Shown: piece after piece, positions 24,435 through 35,610 of the stretch
How the letters are laid out: each line of letters begins with the position of its first letter
Position numbering within the stretch: the stretch's first letter is position 1
Source: Nephromyces sp. MM_2019
Lineage: Eukaryota > Apicomplexa > Aconoidasida > Nephromycida
Direction: 5' to 3'
Assembly (NCBI GenBank): GCA_015657535.1
Contig: JADHZB010001887.1
Coordinates: 1-35,703, forward strand
DNA: 35,703 nucleotides
Notes under the pieces: generated by a model
The model's input: the letters and a program-made list of their open reading frames with translations, nothing else
Databases searched by the model: none
What the model was told of the DNA's origin: nothing
Made by a program: the position numbers and the translations under genes

Positions 24435-25479
24435 ATGTCTGAAAGTAAGGAAGAAGGCGCCCCCAATAACGAGCAAATTATGCTCAAAGTGAAGGCATCG
24501 GTATGTGTGTGTGTGTGTGTGTGTGTGTAAGGGGAGGTGAGGGAAGGGATTGTGTGTAATGCCGTGATAGGTTGTATGGTTTATATGTGTGTGTAGAGTA
24601 GCGTAGGGATTGTGTGGGTGTTTTGGGGGTCTGTGTGTATAGGGTGTAGACTAGGGTTTATGAGGGTGTTTGTGTGTATGGTATGATGTGTTGTGTAGAG
24701 CTGTGTGTAGTGTCGTTTTGTGTATGTCTGTTTGGATGTATTTATGTGTGTATGCCCGCAATTAATTTTCAACATGTCTAGGGCTAATTATGCGTATATG
24801 ATTTTTTCTGTTTATTCGGAATGTGTGTGTATATTAATATATATCTAATTGTATAAGACCAATCCGTCTAATACTACTCTACCAACAAATGTGTAAACTT
24901 TATACTTTCAAGATCATTTTATATATTAAATTACTATGTGTGAAAATACAAAAATACTTCACATGACATGTGTATAACTCCACGCTCATAAATCACATCC
25001 AAATCTATATAATACCAGACACACACCTCACTTCCAAACGAAAACTAAACACAAATTTAAAACCATATATGCACACACATCGTACCCAAACCTACATAAC
25101 AACAAATATAAACATGACACTCAAACAATATAAAACCACCCGCATCATACCTAAACCTATATAAATACACACACATATATAAATACAAAATGTGTACCAA
25201 AAAAATTTTTTTTTTCTAAATTCTCATTAATCCTACACATACACACACACATGATAGGATGGGACAGAAGTGTTTTTTAAAATTAGAAAGAAAACAAAAT
25301 TAGAAAAACTTATCAACGCATTTTGCACACGAATTGGTCAGAGTGAAAATTCAATTCGTTTTCTGCATGATGGTGTTCGTTTGAGGGGCGATAAAACAGC
25401 AGAGGAATCAGGCCTATTAAATAATGATACTGTCGATGCTATGGTTGAGCAAACAGGGGGAAATCGTGTGTGTGTGTAA
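24435..25479 (+). CDS. SUMO: SUMO, small ubiquitin-like modifier
   Basis: SUMO is conjugated through its C-terminal glycine to lysines of target proteins. Exon 1 (24435-24500, 22 codons) and exon 2 (25258-25479) join at phase 0 to give 95 aa. The N-terminal tail is acidic (MSESKEEGAPNNEQ). The beta-grasp fold is clear from LKVKASDGTEVFFKIRKKTK, SIRFLHDGVRLRGDKTAEES and NNDTVDAMVEQTGG. The di-glycine is at residues 89-90, followed by a five-residue tail NRVCV that a SUMO protease would have to remove. Both exons are needed: exon 1 supplies beta-strand 1 and the splice falls exactly between LKVKAS and DGTEV. The DAM..QTGG ending is typical of apicomplexan and plant SUMOs as I know them. The single 757-bp intron starts GTATGTGTGTG. 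Its 5' part is TG-rich and its 3' part CA-rich. Confidence 0.95.
24501..25257 (+). repeat. SUMO intron: TG-rich 5' half, CA-rich 3' half
   Basis: 24501-24760 is TG-rich, starting with a (TG)n run of about 14 units fused to the splice donor. 24900-25250 is CA-rich and ends ACACACACACATGATAG at the acceptor. The two halves are broadly complementary, so the transcript can form a long imperfect stem. Confidence 0.8.
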
Positions 25480-26731
25480 ATACTTATAAGGGATCTATAT
25501 ACAGTTTGTTTAACATAATGAAAACCAATACATTTATACAAAAACTTAAAACCCCCAAAACTGCTCTAATTGATACACATCCTCTAACATGTTTGCTTAG
25601 CTTTGTATGTATGGTGTGTGTGTGTATGGTGTTGAGTGAGTGTGTGTTATAGATGTATCTGTGTGTTTGTACTTGAATATATATATATATATATATATAT
25701 GATATATACATCTGTCTGTTGTGTATATATATATAAATATGTATATATGTAAGCAAATAATATATGTATATGTCAATATATATATATTATAATATGAATA
25801 TAGAAAAAAGCACAAAAATGTTAAAATTAAATAAAATTTGTTTTAATTAATTTATTACGGTTTCAGAAAGTTTTGAATATCCTATTAATATTTAAAATAA
25901 TTTACACACATTTATTAAATACCTAAAAATAAAAAATAAATTTGTTCACTTTAAAATTGATTTTGTAGTTTATATTATAAACAGTTTACCATTGGCATAT
26001 ACTTATACACATAAAAAATCAATATTCCATTTTACGAAGATGAAAATAGTCAATTCTCAGTGTTGTGTTGGTGTGTGTATAAAAATTTTAAATATATTTA
26101 TGAAATATTCTGAATAAATGCACATGAACAAATTTTTCGAGTGTATATACATCTTCTTTCCAAAGTTGTTTTTTTTCAAAAAATTTTAAATTGCAAATAA
26201 ATTATTAATGTTTAGTGTGTGTACTACTTTGGTTATTATTATTAGTATAAAATAAGAGAGAAACAATTATATATATGTTTCATTTTTAATGTGGATAAAT
26301 GAATAATTATATTCTGAACAAGATGTGTAAGTATGCGTGCTTTAAGGTGAATATATAAATATATGTGTTTGTATGTATATATTTTGATGTATAGGTGTGT
26401 ATGGCTGTGTTGATGTCATAATATATATGTGTATTTAAGTATAGTTGTGTTTATAATGTATTTTGTGTTGTGTGTCTTTGTAAATGTAGATCAAATTTAT
26501 ATATACATGTGTGTTTGTAATGTGTTTAATGTATATATGTGTCAATGTAAGAGTGTTTCAATATATAAAATATATATATTGACGTGTGTGTATATTTGTT
26601 ATTTTTAGGTGTGTGTGTGTGTAAATATTGAAGGGAATATATATGGTGCATGAGTGTACAGATTTTTTTTAAGTATTAATAAAATTAATTCTAATATAAA
26701 AATAAAAATAATTTTAACTTGGCTATCAAAC

Positions 26732-26777
<46 letters not shown>

Positions 26778-27850
26778 ATCGTAATAAAAATATATTTAAC
26801 ATCCATCCATTTTAGAGATCTCAGATGTGCTTATAGAATTCATTTTGCTGTATATATACCTTTACTCTGGTTTTATTTTTTGATTTTCTTCAGTTTATTT
26901 TGGTAACTTAAATTGAACTAGGACTGTGTGTGGTTGATGATGTAAGTTTTAATTTTGATTATAAATGTGTGTTATTATGATGTATTATATATACTCGTGT
27001 TGTAAGGTAAATAATGCAAAAGATATTAAGTATCTAAAAATCATTAGTTGCCTCGATAGTTGCATATTGTCTGTGTATATATATTATGTGTGTGTTTGAG
27101 TGTAAATATTGTGTGTGATTGTTTGTTTTTATATATATATGTGTTTGTTTGTATCTACATTATATATTTGTTTATCTATAATATTTATGTTTTTGTCTGT
27201 ATCCATATTATGTGTATGTTTGTGTGTGTATTATGTGTGTGTTTGTGTGTATATTATTTGTGTATATGTTAGTTGTGTGTGCATGTGTATAAATATTATT
27301 GTTAAGTACGTTTAATCATCCAAAATTGTGTAGTTCGAAAGCATACTCATTAGATTTTGAAAAATTTTTGAAAAAAATATTTTTTTCAATTATATAGTAT
27401 TTGAGGTATTGTGTAAAATTTTATAATCAATAATAAAATTTAAAGATAAACAAATAATAGTAATTGATTTCCGCCTTTATTTTATACACTGAAGGTCAAA
27501 ATTTAATAAAGCCATAAGTAGAGAAAATTTTTATTCTTATTAGATCAATTGTGTGTGTATCTGATTAACAATTTGTAAGGTTTATTGAAAGATGGGATAA
27601 GTAAAAATTTAAAGAAGTTAATTTTATTGAGCTAAAAGGTGTTATATTGTAACCTAGACTAACTCAAGAACTCCTATATAGAATATATTTAAATTATACA
27701 GGAATGATATTGATTTCATATCATTTCATAGATATTGTTTATATGTATGTTTGTGCTTGTGTGTTGTTTTTATTTGTGTATGTGTATGTGTGTATATATA
27801 TGTATATGCCAGGTTTAATGTTGCAAAATGTTTTCATTTATTACAAAACT
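25480..27850. other. Repeat-rich region after SUMO, no gene seen
   Basis: Contains TA runs (25675-25700, 26737-26774) and long TG-rich stretches (25600-25670, 26200-26640, 27060-27300, 27720-27800) with AT-rich spacers. All open frames I inspected read as Ile/Tyr or Cys/Val repeat translations. Confidence 0.6.
26737..26774. repeat. (TA)n microsatellite
   Basis: A perfect alternating AT run of about 38 bases. Confidence 0.95.
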
Positions 27851-27882
27851 AGGCAGTGTAAGTGCATTGTATAAATTTACAG

Positions 27883-28131
27883 GTTTATTGATATGCTTGA
27901 AGAAAAAAAGTCATTTTGAGATTAAGATATTGGAGAAAGGGAAGGCCCAAGTTGTTTACTATGCAAAGCTTATTCCCTAACATCAAATTAGACATGAGAA
28001 AGATATTCTTACAGTAATGGAAAATATAAGGGTTTAACTTGGTGCCACTAATGTAATTCGGATTAAAGGTGCAGAAATAGTAGAGGTTAATCGTTATCCA
28101 TTGAAGTATATATTGTACCCAAAGAGTATGG
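27883..28131 (+). pseudogene. Broken ORF with coding-like segments, possibly Alba-like
   Basis: One plus-strand frame gives FEIKILEKGKAQVVYYAKLI, then a TAA (27978-27980). It continues HQIRHEKDILTVMENIRV, then a second TAA (28035-28037), then VIRIKGAEIVEVNRYPLKYI, ending at a good GTAAGT donor at 28132. An AG acceptor lies at 27881-27882. A second frame gives FIDMLEEKKS just before an A-run (27901-27907), so a +1 or -1 slip may lie there. The order of segments resembles an Alba nucleic-acid-binding domain: EI.I...GKA...V..AE.I, then I...ENI.V, then a final strand. I hold that loosely. Two in-frame stops and a probable frameshift make this a decayed gene, unless sequencing errors or unusual splicing explain them. 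Confidence 0.32.
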
Positions 28132-28376
28132 GTAAGTGTAGAATTGAAGAATCCTAGAGGTGAGTAATGTGTGGAATTAGTAGGAGTTCATGAACGCGGT
28201 ACATGATCCAATGTCTTGAGCTATACTTTTTGCACTCTTGGTATTCAAAAAATATAAATAATATTGTCAAATTGTCATGATAAGTAAGCTTGTGTACATT
28301 TCTATAATTCCGACATAATTACTCAAAAAAATAAGGAACATTTTAAGATATAAGTTCTAATCTTTATTCTTAGCTT

Positions 28377-29161
28377 CTATTCAATGCCTATCATGTTCTT
28401 ATGAGACTCAATCATACGTATAGCCTGTTCAATAGCCGGTTGTATCCCACACATGATAAGAGAATAGTTTTTGTAGTTATGCCAAATTGAGTGCAGATTG
28501 GATTTTTGAGAAATTTCTTTGATGAAATCGCCATTTTTGTTTAGCAATGAGTTTAATTTATTGTCATCAATAGGGTATTCTGCGTAAACAAACTCCAAAT
28601 CTAAACGAGCTTTCGTAATTGAGGACTGAGTGTGTCCATATATTTTTATTTTACGTGTGTTGTCATGCGCTGGAAGTACACGGATCTCTACCTAATGATT
28701 ATAAATTGGGGAAAGAAAATTGGTCAATGGGGGAATTACTTATTAGTCCAGATTTATGTCATAAATTTCTTTCATAAACGTGTACCAAAAGGTATAAAGT
28801 CTAAGATGGCACAGAGTTTTGCTATAAGATGTAAATCTGCTTAGTCATATTTGAGCAGAATCACAATTATCGAATAAGATGTCAAGTGTGTAAAAGTATT
28901 TCACATCCTTACTTTATGTAATTTGGCAACTTGGTTCAATTTTTCACCTTGCTTGCCAATGATAAGTCCAAGAAGCGAGTCTAAGGTGGTAAACTCACAA
29001 CTGAATCCCTCGTCGAACTTGGATCGTCGAGCTTCAAGCAATTTGAGCCTTCTGGAGCGCCTATCATTCTGAGTTTGGTTTTCTTGTTCTTCAGATGGAG
29101 TGTTATTTGAGTTCCTTACCCTAGTTTGTGCTCCATTGTCTCCAGAATATACAAATTGCAT
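28377..29161 (-). CDS. Tandem KH-domain RNA-binding protein (FMRP/FXR-like arrangement)
   Basis: Two exons, 29161-28913 and 28691-28377, join at phase 0 across a 221-bp intron and encode 187 aa if translation starts at the ATG 29161-29159. KH1 has a perfect GxxG loop in SLLGLIIGKQGEKLNQVAKL (63-82), followed by KVEIRVLP and RKIKIYG strands and a final helix. A second KH follows directly: LNSLLNKNGDFIKEISQKS, then YSLIMCGIQPAIEQAIRMIE. The segment SKFDEGF just before KH1 and the KARLDLEFVYAEYPI linker resemble the same positions in FMRP/FXR KH1-KH2. In KH2 the GxxG loop reads NKNG, so its first glycine is lost. The frame stays open 18 codons above the ATG, and an AG acceptor is possible near 29216, so 5' exons may be missing. 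Expected role: single-stranded RNA binding in translation or mRNA handling. Fold and tandem arrangement are clear; orthology to FMRP is inference. Confidence 0.72.
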
Positions 29162-29539
29162 ATCTAAATTTTGATTATAGGTGAAATCATTTCTTGAGGT
29201 ATCCGTAGAGTTCAAAACTTAAAATACGGTGGAGAGTAGGCAAAGCGAATAAGTTAGGAGTGTCAAAAAAAATTTTCAATGAAAAGCCTGATATAATTGT
29301 GGTATATCCTGCAAGTGAGATAGAGCATAGTGCATTTGTTGTGGATGATAAATTATCGAGGGGTGAGTTGCTTGGAAGGAAAATTCTCAGGTGAAATTTC
29401 TTTAAATTCCCTTTAAAATGATATTTCAGAAACACATAACCATGCTTCAAAAATTCCTAGGTCATTGAATTTAGTTTGAGACGACTTTATGTTTATATAA
29501 AGCCTCAAAAATTTAGTTATCAAAAAAAATATTTTCTAG

Positions 29540-30296
29540 ACTAACCGCCTCGGGTGATCCAAACTCCTCCATGGGCAGTCCAACCTCAGTTCTGAATTTT
29601 TTCGTCTTAGGGATGAATTATTAGGTTAATCTTTATCTAATTTATATTTCTGGAATCAAAAAGAGTGCCCTGGAAAAAAATTCTATGACGTAAGTTTGAA
29701 ATAGGTCAGATATTCAAACAAAGTTATATATATATATGTATATAATTATGTATATGTTCAATGTTTTTTAATTTCAGTGAAAGATTATATATGAAATTTA
29801 TGGTAAGAAAAAAATTGATTTAGTGCTACAAAAAAAAAATTTGATATTACCCTTTATCGGATGTTTCTATGGATTATAATTAATGTAAACAGGTGACAAC
29901 TCATTCACCCTTGCATATATATATATATCTATTTAAAATCAACCGTAAGCTGTGTGGTTATTAGCATTGATGGAACAATGTACAAGTTCAAAGTAAGAAT
30001 TATTATTTTCAATAATAATTTTAAAATATAAGAAGATCTTGTTCAAAGATAAATTGCAATAAATTGGGGTGTCTAGCTATATGTTTCGTCAGAACTCAAC
30101 TTTAGTTCAGACAAAGATTAAGGCATTCTACAACATTACGGAAAAAACTCATCTTAAGATAAAAAATATCATAAAAAAAACTATCAGTCTTATTAACAAA
30201 AAACTATATGGAATTGAAATTATTGTCCAATATGCTAATAAAGAAAATTGGTTCAAAGCAATCCAATCTTATATATGGAGGAATTTTAATAACTAA
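29540..30296 (+). CDS. Tentative multi-exon hypothetical gene
   Basis: Six plus-strand exons can be chained with matching phases: 29540-29588, 29625-29689, 29778-29802, 29893-29944, 29965-29992 and 30077-30296. Four of the five donors are strong GTAAG sites; the GTTCTG after 29588 is weak. Acceptors are TTTCTAG, ATTATTAG, TTTCAG, AACAG, TTATTAG and TCTAG. The last exon carries 72 codons plus TAA, is Lys/Ile/Asn-rich, and contains TKIKAFYNITEKTHLKIKN and WFKAIQSYIWRNFNN. A start may be the ATG in exon 1 (29571) or in exon 2 (29685), giving roughly 108-145 aa. Another plus-strand exon-like frame lies just upstream (29211-29370), ending at a GTGAGT donor, and could join through a mini-exon at 29427-29459, but no start is visible there. 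I recognise no family. Short exons can match phase by chance, so only the last exon is fairly likely to be coding. Confidence 0.33.
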
Positions 30297-33200
30297 TTAT
30301 TTATATTAAAATCTGCTAAAACTTTTGTAAATCTCAACAAGTAAATATATGTGCAAAGAGTTGTAATATTAAATTATGCATGCTAAAAGTGAAATTTTGG
30401 GACGATATTGCTCTACAAGTAGTATTGAGAGATTTGGATCCCTAGTTGTGTAGTTGACAACACTTTCAAATATATGCAAAAATCACTTTTCATGTCTTAA
30501 TATATATCATCTTAAAAGAGTTATAAATATGTAAAATAGGGAGTTTTTTACTTACCATTAAGTGTTTCAGATTAGGGTTATTTAAAATGATATTAGCTGA
30601 GATAGAAGATTAAAGATCGCCCAATATATTATATATACTTTAGTATATACAATACATGTTATTTTGTGAGAAAATCTTGTTTTGTATTTTCAAAATATTT
30701 CGTTTCTATTTTCAATCTCACTATATCAGTTAAGAGTTTGTGTTTTTCGTTTTATATCATTTGATTTACTTCTTGTGTAGTAAACTATTGATAATAAAGG
30801 AATTGATATAGTATGATTTTGTTTTGCTGGTTAAATGAAACGGTTGCTAGAGTTTTAAAAAATTTACAATTTCATACTCTTTACAGACCAATTTATTAGG
30901 CCCTATCCTATATAAGCATAAATGTTAAATGGATATGAGTGTAAATTTACCATCTAAGTAAGATATCCTACACAAAAAGTGTTTTACTAAATATTTTATA
31001 TAAGTATTTCACAATATCAGGTCAAATTACAATTCCCAGTCATGTTATTTATCTATAAAGGTTGTTGTAATTAATCTTTAGAGTCAAAAATTCAGTTATC
31101 AAAAAAACAAAACAGCTCAACAATTAGTTGAGAGTGGGCTTTATTACAATGTCTAAATGTGTGCATTTGGGTAAGTTGATTCTATATATTTAACTATGTT
31201 GTGTGTAGATATAATAAGATATATATATATACCTAATATCGTGTGTGTATAAGTTGTGTTAAGCTTCTAAGTTTAGTTTTGTGAATGTTAATATGGGTGT
31301 GCGTGTGTAAGTAGTGTGTGTAAATATGTTATAAATAAGCTGATATATATGTGCTTGGTATTTTTATTTAAAATTAGTCAGTAGTCCATGTGTGTTTGTT
31401 TATAATAATATATTATGTGTTAAAAACATATGCGTGCGTGAGAGTTTGGAAATAATATGTCAACGTGTTAGCGATATTTAAATGGTATATGTGATAAATT
31501 TAATCATGTATTAGAAAACTTACTGTATGTGATATATAGGTAAAAATTTAAGATGTATATTTTGTAATGGCTGTATATATTTAAACAGTTTATGTGTATT
31601 AATGAGTAGTGTGCATATTACATAATATAAGTTTTTGTTATTAATAGGGAAACTTTATTTAAAAATGTGTGAAAAGTTAAAAAAACCACTGTATTTGTGT
31701 AATGTTAGGCATATGTAATAGTAGATATGTGATTTATCACTTTTATCACAACTCTGTGTGTGTATTATAATTAAACAGCACCAAATTATTAACTTTAACT
31801 TGCATATATCCCCCTTATATTCGACTGAAAATTGAAGTTAGTTTATATAATATATGTATTTAACAAAGTTAAAAAATAAGTAAGCACAATACATATATGC
31901 GTTTGGTTGTTTTTTTTAACTTTTAAACTTGCATACAAACACATGTGTATGTATCTAGACTCCTTTATTCATAGTGTATATATAGAGCATGTGTGTGCTT
32001 GTTTTGTGTGTGTATATGTGTAGGCTTTATATGAGTATTTATGTGTATGAAAATGTGGCTATTTTATTTCACATCCTTCTTTACTTAGTCCTAAACATAT
32101 ATGAGCTATACATTTGTTTATTCATGTAGTGTTAGTTTGCATTTGTATGTGTATATAAATATGCTAGGAATATCTGTATATAGTATAAGTATGAGTGTGT
32201 GTGCATAGAGTGTAAATTTTTTGTATGAATATACTAGTGTGCAAAATTTGTGTGTGTGTGCTACGTGTGAATGCAACATAACGATATATGTTTTATATAC
32301 ATGTGTGTGTGTGTGTATATATGGCATTTGATTGTGTATATATATCTTATGTGCTTTGCATATGTATGTTTTTGGTTTTTATAGATATGTATGATGTTAA
32401 TTAATTATTTCAAAATAATAAATCACCTGCAAAAACTCAACTTTTTAAGTATAGCTACTGCTTGCAGGAAATATTTCTAACCAACAACTCTTATTTTGAT
32501 AAATTTGTAAAGTAGTAACCTGTATTTAAGAAAAAAATCTCAAATTTCCATGGTTTTCAATGGGGTGTAAAATTTTATTATAGGAGCCAACCAAGCATAT
32601 CACTTTTTGAATTATTATACACACTGGCAAACCAAACCACAAAATGAAACAATAAATAGATGATGCCAAATCAGCTTTTATTTCAAGTCCTACACATTAT
32701 AAATGTATAAATAACTACATACATTTATAAATACGCCAATACATAATACAAACAAACCCACATATCCACACACATACACACATAAATATATGCGCATATA
32801 TTAACTTGTTTAGAATCAAAATTGTGTCCGAAATATAAGTTGTTATTGTTAAGTAACAATATGTTAGTTATTTAACACGCACACAAATTATATATAATTT
32901 TAATTTCTAGATTTTGCCTACGCTAATTATTTATAATTTGTGAAATGTTAATTTTTACCTACACAAATTAAATAAAAAAAACTCAAAAAATCTATTTAAC
33001 CCTTACAAAATTCGATTAGTGTGTGGTATATTACAATTGTTGACATAATTTTAAATATATTATACTTGTTAAGGTATAGAATTGTGTATTATTTATAAAA
33101 CACACAAGATTTTAATTAATACACTTCTTTAAACTTAATTATAAATAAAAGGTATCACTTTGTATACATCTCAACTTTATCTTAATAAAAACGCTACAAT

Positions 33201-33307
33201 TAATATAAACATAAACACACATTCACCCTAATAAATAAGTATACATACATAAACTCGTACCCTATTAATATTTAAATACACATATTATGATCCTAAAAAT
33301 CACATAT

Positions 33308-33417
33308 GCACTCAGACACTTATCCTAACAAATACACTCAGACACTTATCCTAACAAATGCACTCAGACACTTATCCTAACAAATGCACTCATACCCACA
33401 CAGTTATCCTTACAAAT
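33308..33417 (+). repeat. 26-bp tandem repeat, 3 near-perfect copies plus 1 diverged
   Basis: Units begin at 33308, 33334 and 33360. Each reads CACTCAGACACTTATCCTAA followed by CAAAT and one variable base. A fourth, at 33386, has a small insertion and ends ATCCTTACAAAT. Confidence 0.88.
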
Positions 33418-34144
33418 ATGCGCGATGATACACACAATTATCCTAGCAAATCTAAACAAACTGTCACATCTTAAAACGTCTTAAAGGTTCAGTAGGAGTA
33501 ATTGTCTCTAGCGATTGACTTGTGATGGCGTACAACAAACTAGACTATTGTTACGTAATTAAAAAAATGCTAATGAATAAATAGAAACTTTTATTATAAA
33601 TATATAAATAAATAAGTAAGGAACACGCAATGGCAACTGTTTCGACTTAGTCTCAAAGTATATAATAATTTTGTAGAGGTTCTCAAGATTAAATAAATCA
33701 ATATTATCTCATAAAATGATTGTACAAACCTAGGGGAAAAAATAAAGAGTAAAACGTTGTAATTTTTTGTATTTGAAAACAACATGAACTTAAACATTTT
33801 ATTAACGTATGATGATGATTTTGATTTTATTTTTGAATTTTTTTTTTCCTAATCCTCGTGAATTCTTTCTCAAGTCTACTTTCATATGATTTTCGTGTTT
33901 TTCTTGTTAAAATGTTCTTCTTTTAAGAATTATTGTGTTTCATTGAACTTTATTGATATACACCTTTGAGTAGATTTTGTAGGTAAGCGTATTCTAGTAG
34001 CTTTGCTAGGGGTAGCCAATTTTAGTTTTCAACATAGTCAATTCGATTGGAGTAGCTAGCATTAATTGTTCTTAGTGTGTATGTACACTTTTCTTATTTG
34101 CACTTCTTGTTGGTGTGTGAGAATGCTGCACACACATACACAAC

Positions 34145-34320
34145 CATACTAGCAATCATAAACAGACATAATTATACTAGCAATCATAAACACACACACA
34201 TAACTATACTAGTAATTGTAAACACTCACACATAATCATACTAGCAATTGTAAACACTCGCACATAATCATACTAGCAATCATAAACATACACAAATAAT
34301 TTTCCTAGCAAATGAAAATA
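34145..34320 (+). repeat. Diverged tandem repeat around TACTAGCAATCATAAACAC
   Basis: The core TACTAGCAAT or TACTAGTAAT recurs about every 27-33 bp at roughly 34147, 34174, 34207, 34239 and 34271, followed by CATAAACA or TGTAAACACTC and a CACATAATCA tail. A sixth, weaker copy follows (TTCCTAGCAAAT). Confidence 0.75.
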
Positions 34321-35112
34321 CACACACAATTATCTTAATAAATGTGCACAAATAACATAGAGGCACATAAAAAAAAGCTATACATTTCAAACAACACATA
34401 TTTAAACACCACAATAAACAAACATATAAAGCCTACCTTTTGTTCAACCATAGTTACACACACACTACAATGATTATGCACACACGCACATTTTGATTAT
34501 AATAATTATTCACACACACATACACACTTTGAGTATAACAATTTTCCACAAACACATGCGTTTTGATTATAATAATTAAAAGCACATACTCACATTTTGA
34601 TTATAATAACTACATACACAGTTATATTTTTATAATCATAGTTACACATATAATACAATAAGAATAAGTATATACATATTTAGTAATCTTATAAGATCAC
34701 TAGTTATTTAATTAGTTAAATATATATAAAATATAAATCTTGTAATTTATATTTAAATGTTTAAAAGTGTCTAAATTTTCCTAAATGTGCTTAAATATAA
34801 GCAAGTGTATGTGAATATGTTAAAGTGTGTGTTAATATGTGCAAATATGTGTAAATGTTTACAAACATGTTCAAAGTGTGTGTGTGTTTGAATCTATTGT
34901 AAATGTATTAATTAAGATTTATGTGTGTGTTCAACACAGGAATAGTGTAATATAGAAAAATAAAAACTTATGTAAACAATGAGAAGCATTTATACATTCA
35001 TTACATACAAATATTACACAAAGTTATGATATACAACAAATTATACATTTTTGGGAAATTTAGGTAACATAGACTAATCACAATATACTGACGTACATAA
35101 ACACAAATAAAC

Positions 35113-35280
35113 ACAAATATGTATAAACACATTCACACACACAAATATGTATAAACACATTCACACACACAAATATGTATAAACACATTCACACACACAA
35201 ATATGTATAAACACATTCACACACACAAATATGTATAAACACATTCACACACACAAATATGTATAAACACATTCACACAC
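35113..35280 (+). repeat. 28-bp perfect tandem repeat, 6 identical copies
   Basis: Units start at 35113, 35141, 35169, 35197, 35225 and 35253. Each is ACAAATATGTATAAACACAT followed by TCACACAC. Identity between copies suggests recent expansion. Confidence 0.95.
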
Positions 35281-35610
35281 ACAACACATATATACTCACA
35301 CATGTACACAAACATAAACACACACAAACGCATAAAAAAAATATATATAGATATATACACACACACACACCATATATATATATATGTCTTTTGCAAATAC
35401 GTTTTAAGATCAAAGTAATAATTTTGATGAATTTTCTGTTTTAGACAGACATAAAATCAAAATTCTCATATATTTGCAAATTTTACAATTTACACACACA
35501 AACACAAGCTACACAATTCTTACACATTATACACACATATATATATATATATACCCAATACCCAATTTTATAAACATTATACTAACACAGAATCTACTAA
35601 CGCTTTCATA

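Larger units (their letters stand above)
30297..35112. other. Repeat-rich right-hand region, no gene supported
   Basis: 30297-31130 is AT-rich and non-repetitive, with only a 26-codon frame at 30377-30457. 31140-32390 is TG-rich, 32400-32640 non-repetitive, 32650-33430 CA-rich, 33470-34110 non-repetitive, 34120-34650 CA-rich, and 34800-34930 TG-rich. A minus-strand frame at 33797-33594 is hydrophobic and low-complexity; I do not accept it as a gene. The TG-to-CA switch at about 32400-32640 repeats the pattern seen in large introns. Confidence 0.55.

Noticed and set aside
28632..28844. Plus-strand 70-codon frame over the KH gene
   Set aside because: Overlaps the KH2 exon and the KH intron in antisense. 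The minus-strand KH reading explains the conserved motifs.
29589..29608. Minus-strand exon-like peptide TKKFRTEVGLPMEEFG as a possible KH0 exon of the KH gene
   Set aside because: It extends over about 29549-29608 and resembles the segment before KH0 of FMRP, but its exit phase does not match the KH exon and it is antisense to a plus-strand exon chain. Kept out for lack of a consistent splice.
35113..35280. CRISPR-like direct repeats
   Set aside because: The 28-bp units abut with no spacers, have no cas genes nearby, and sit in a eukaryotic genome.
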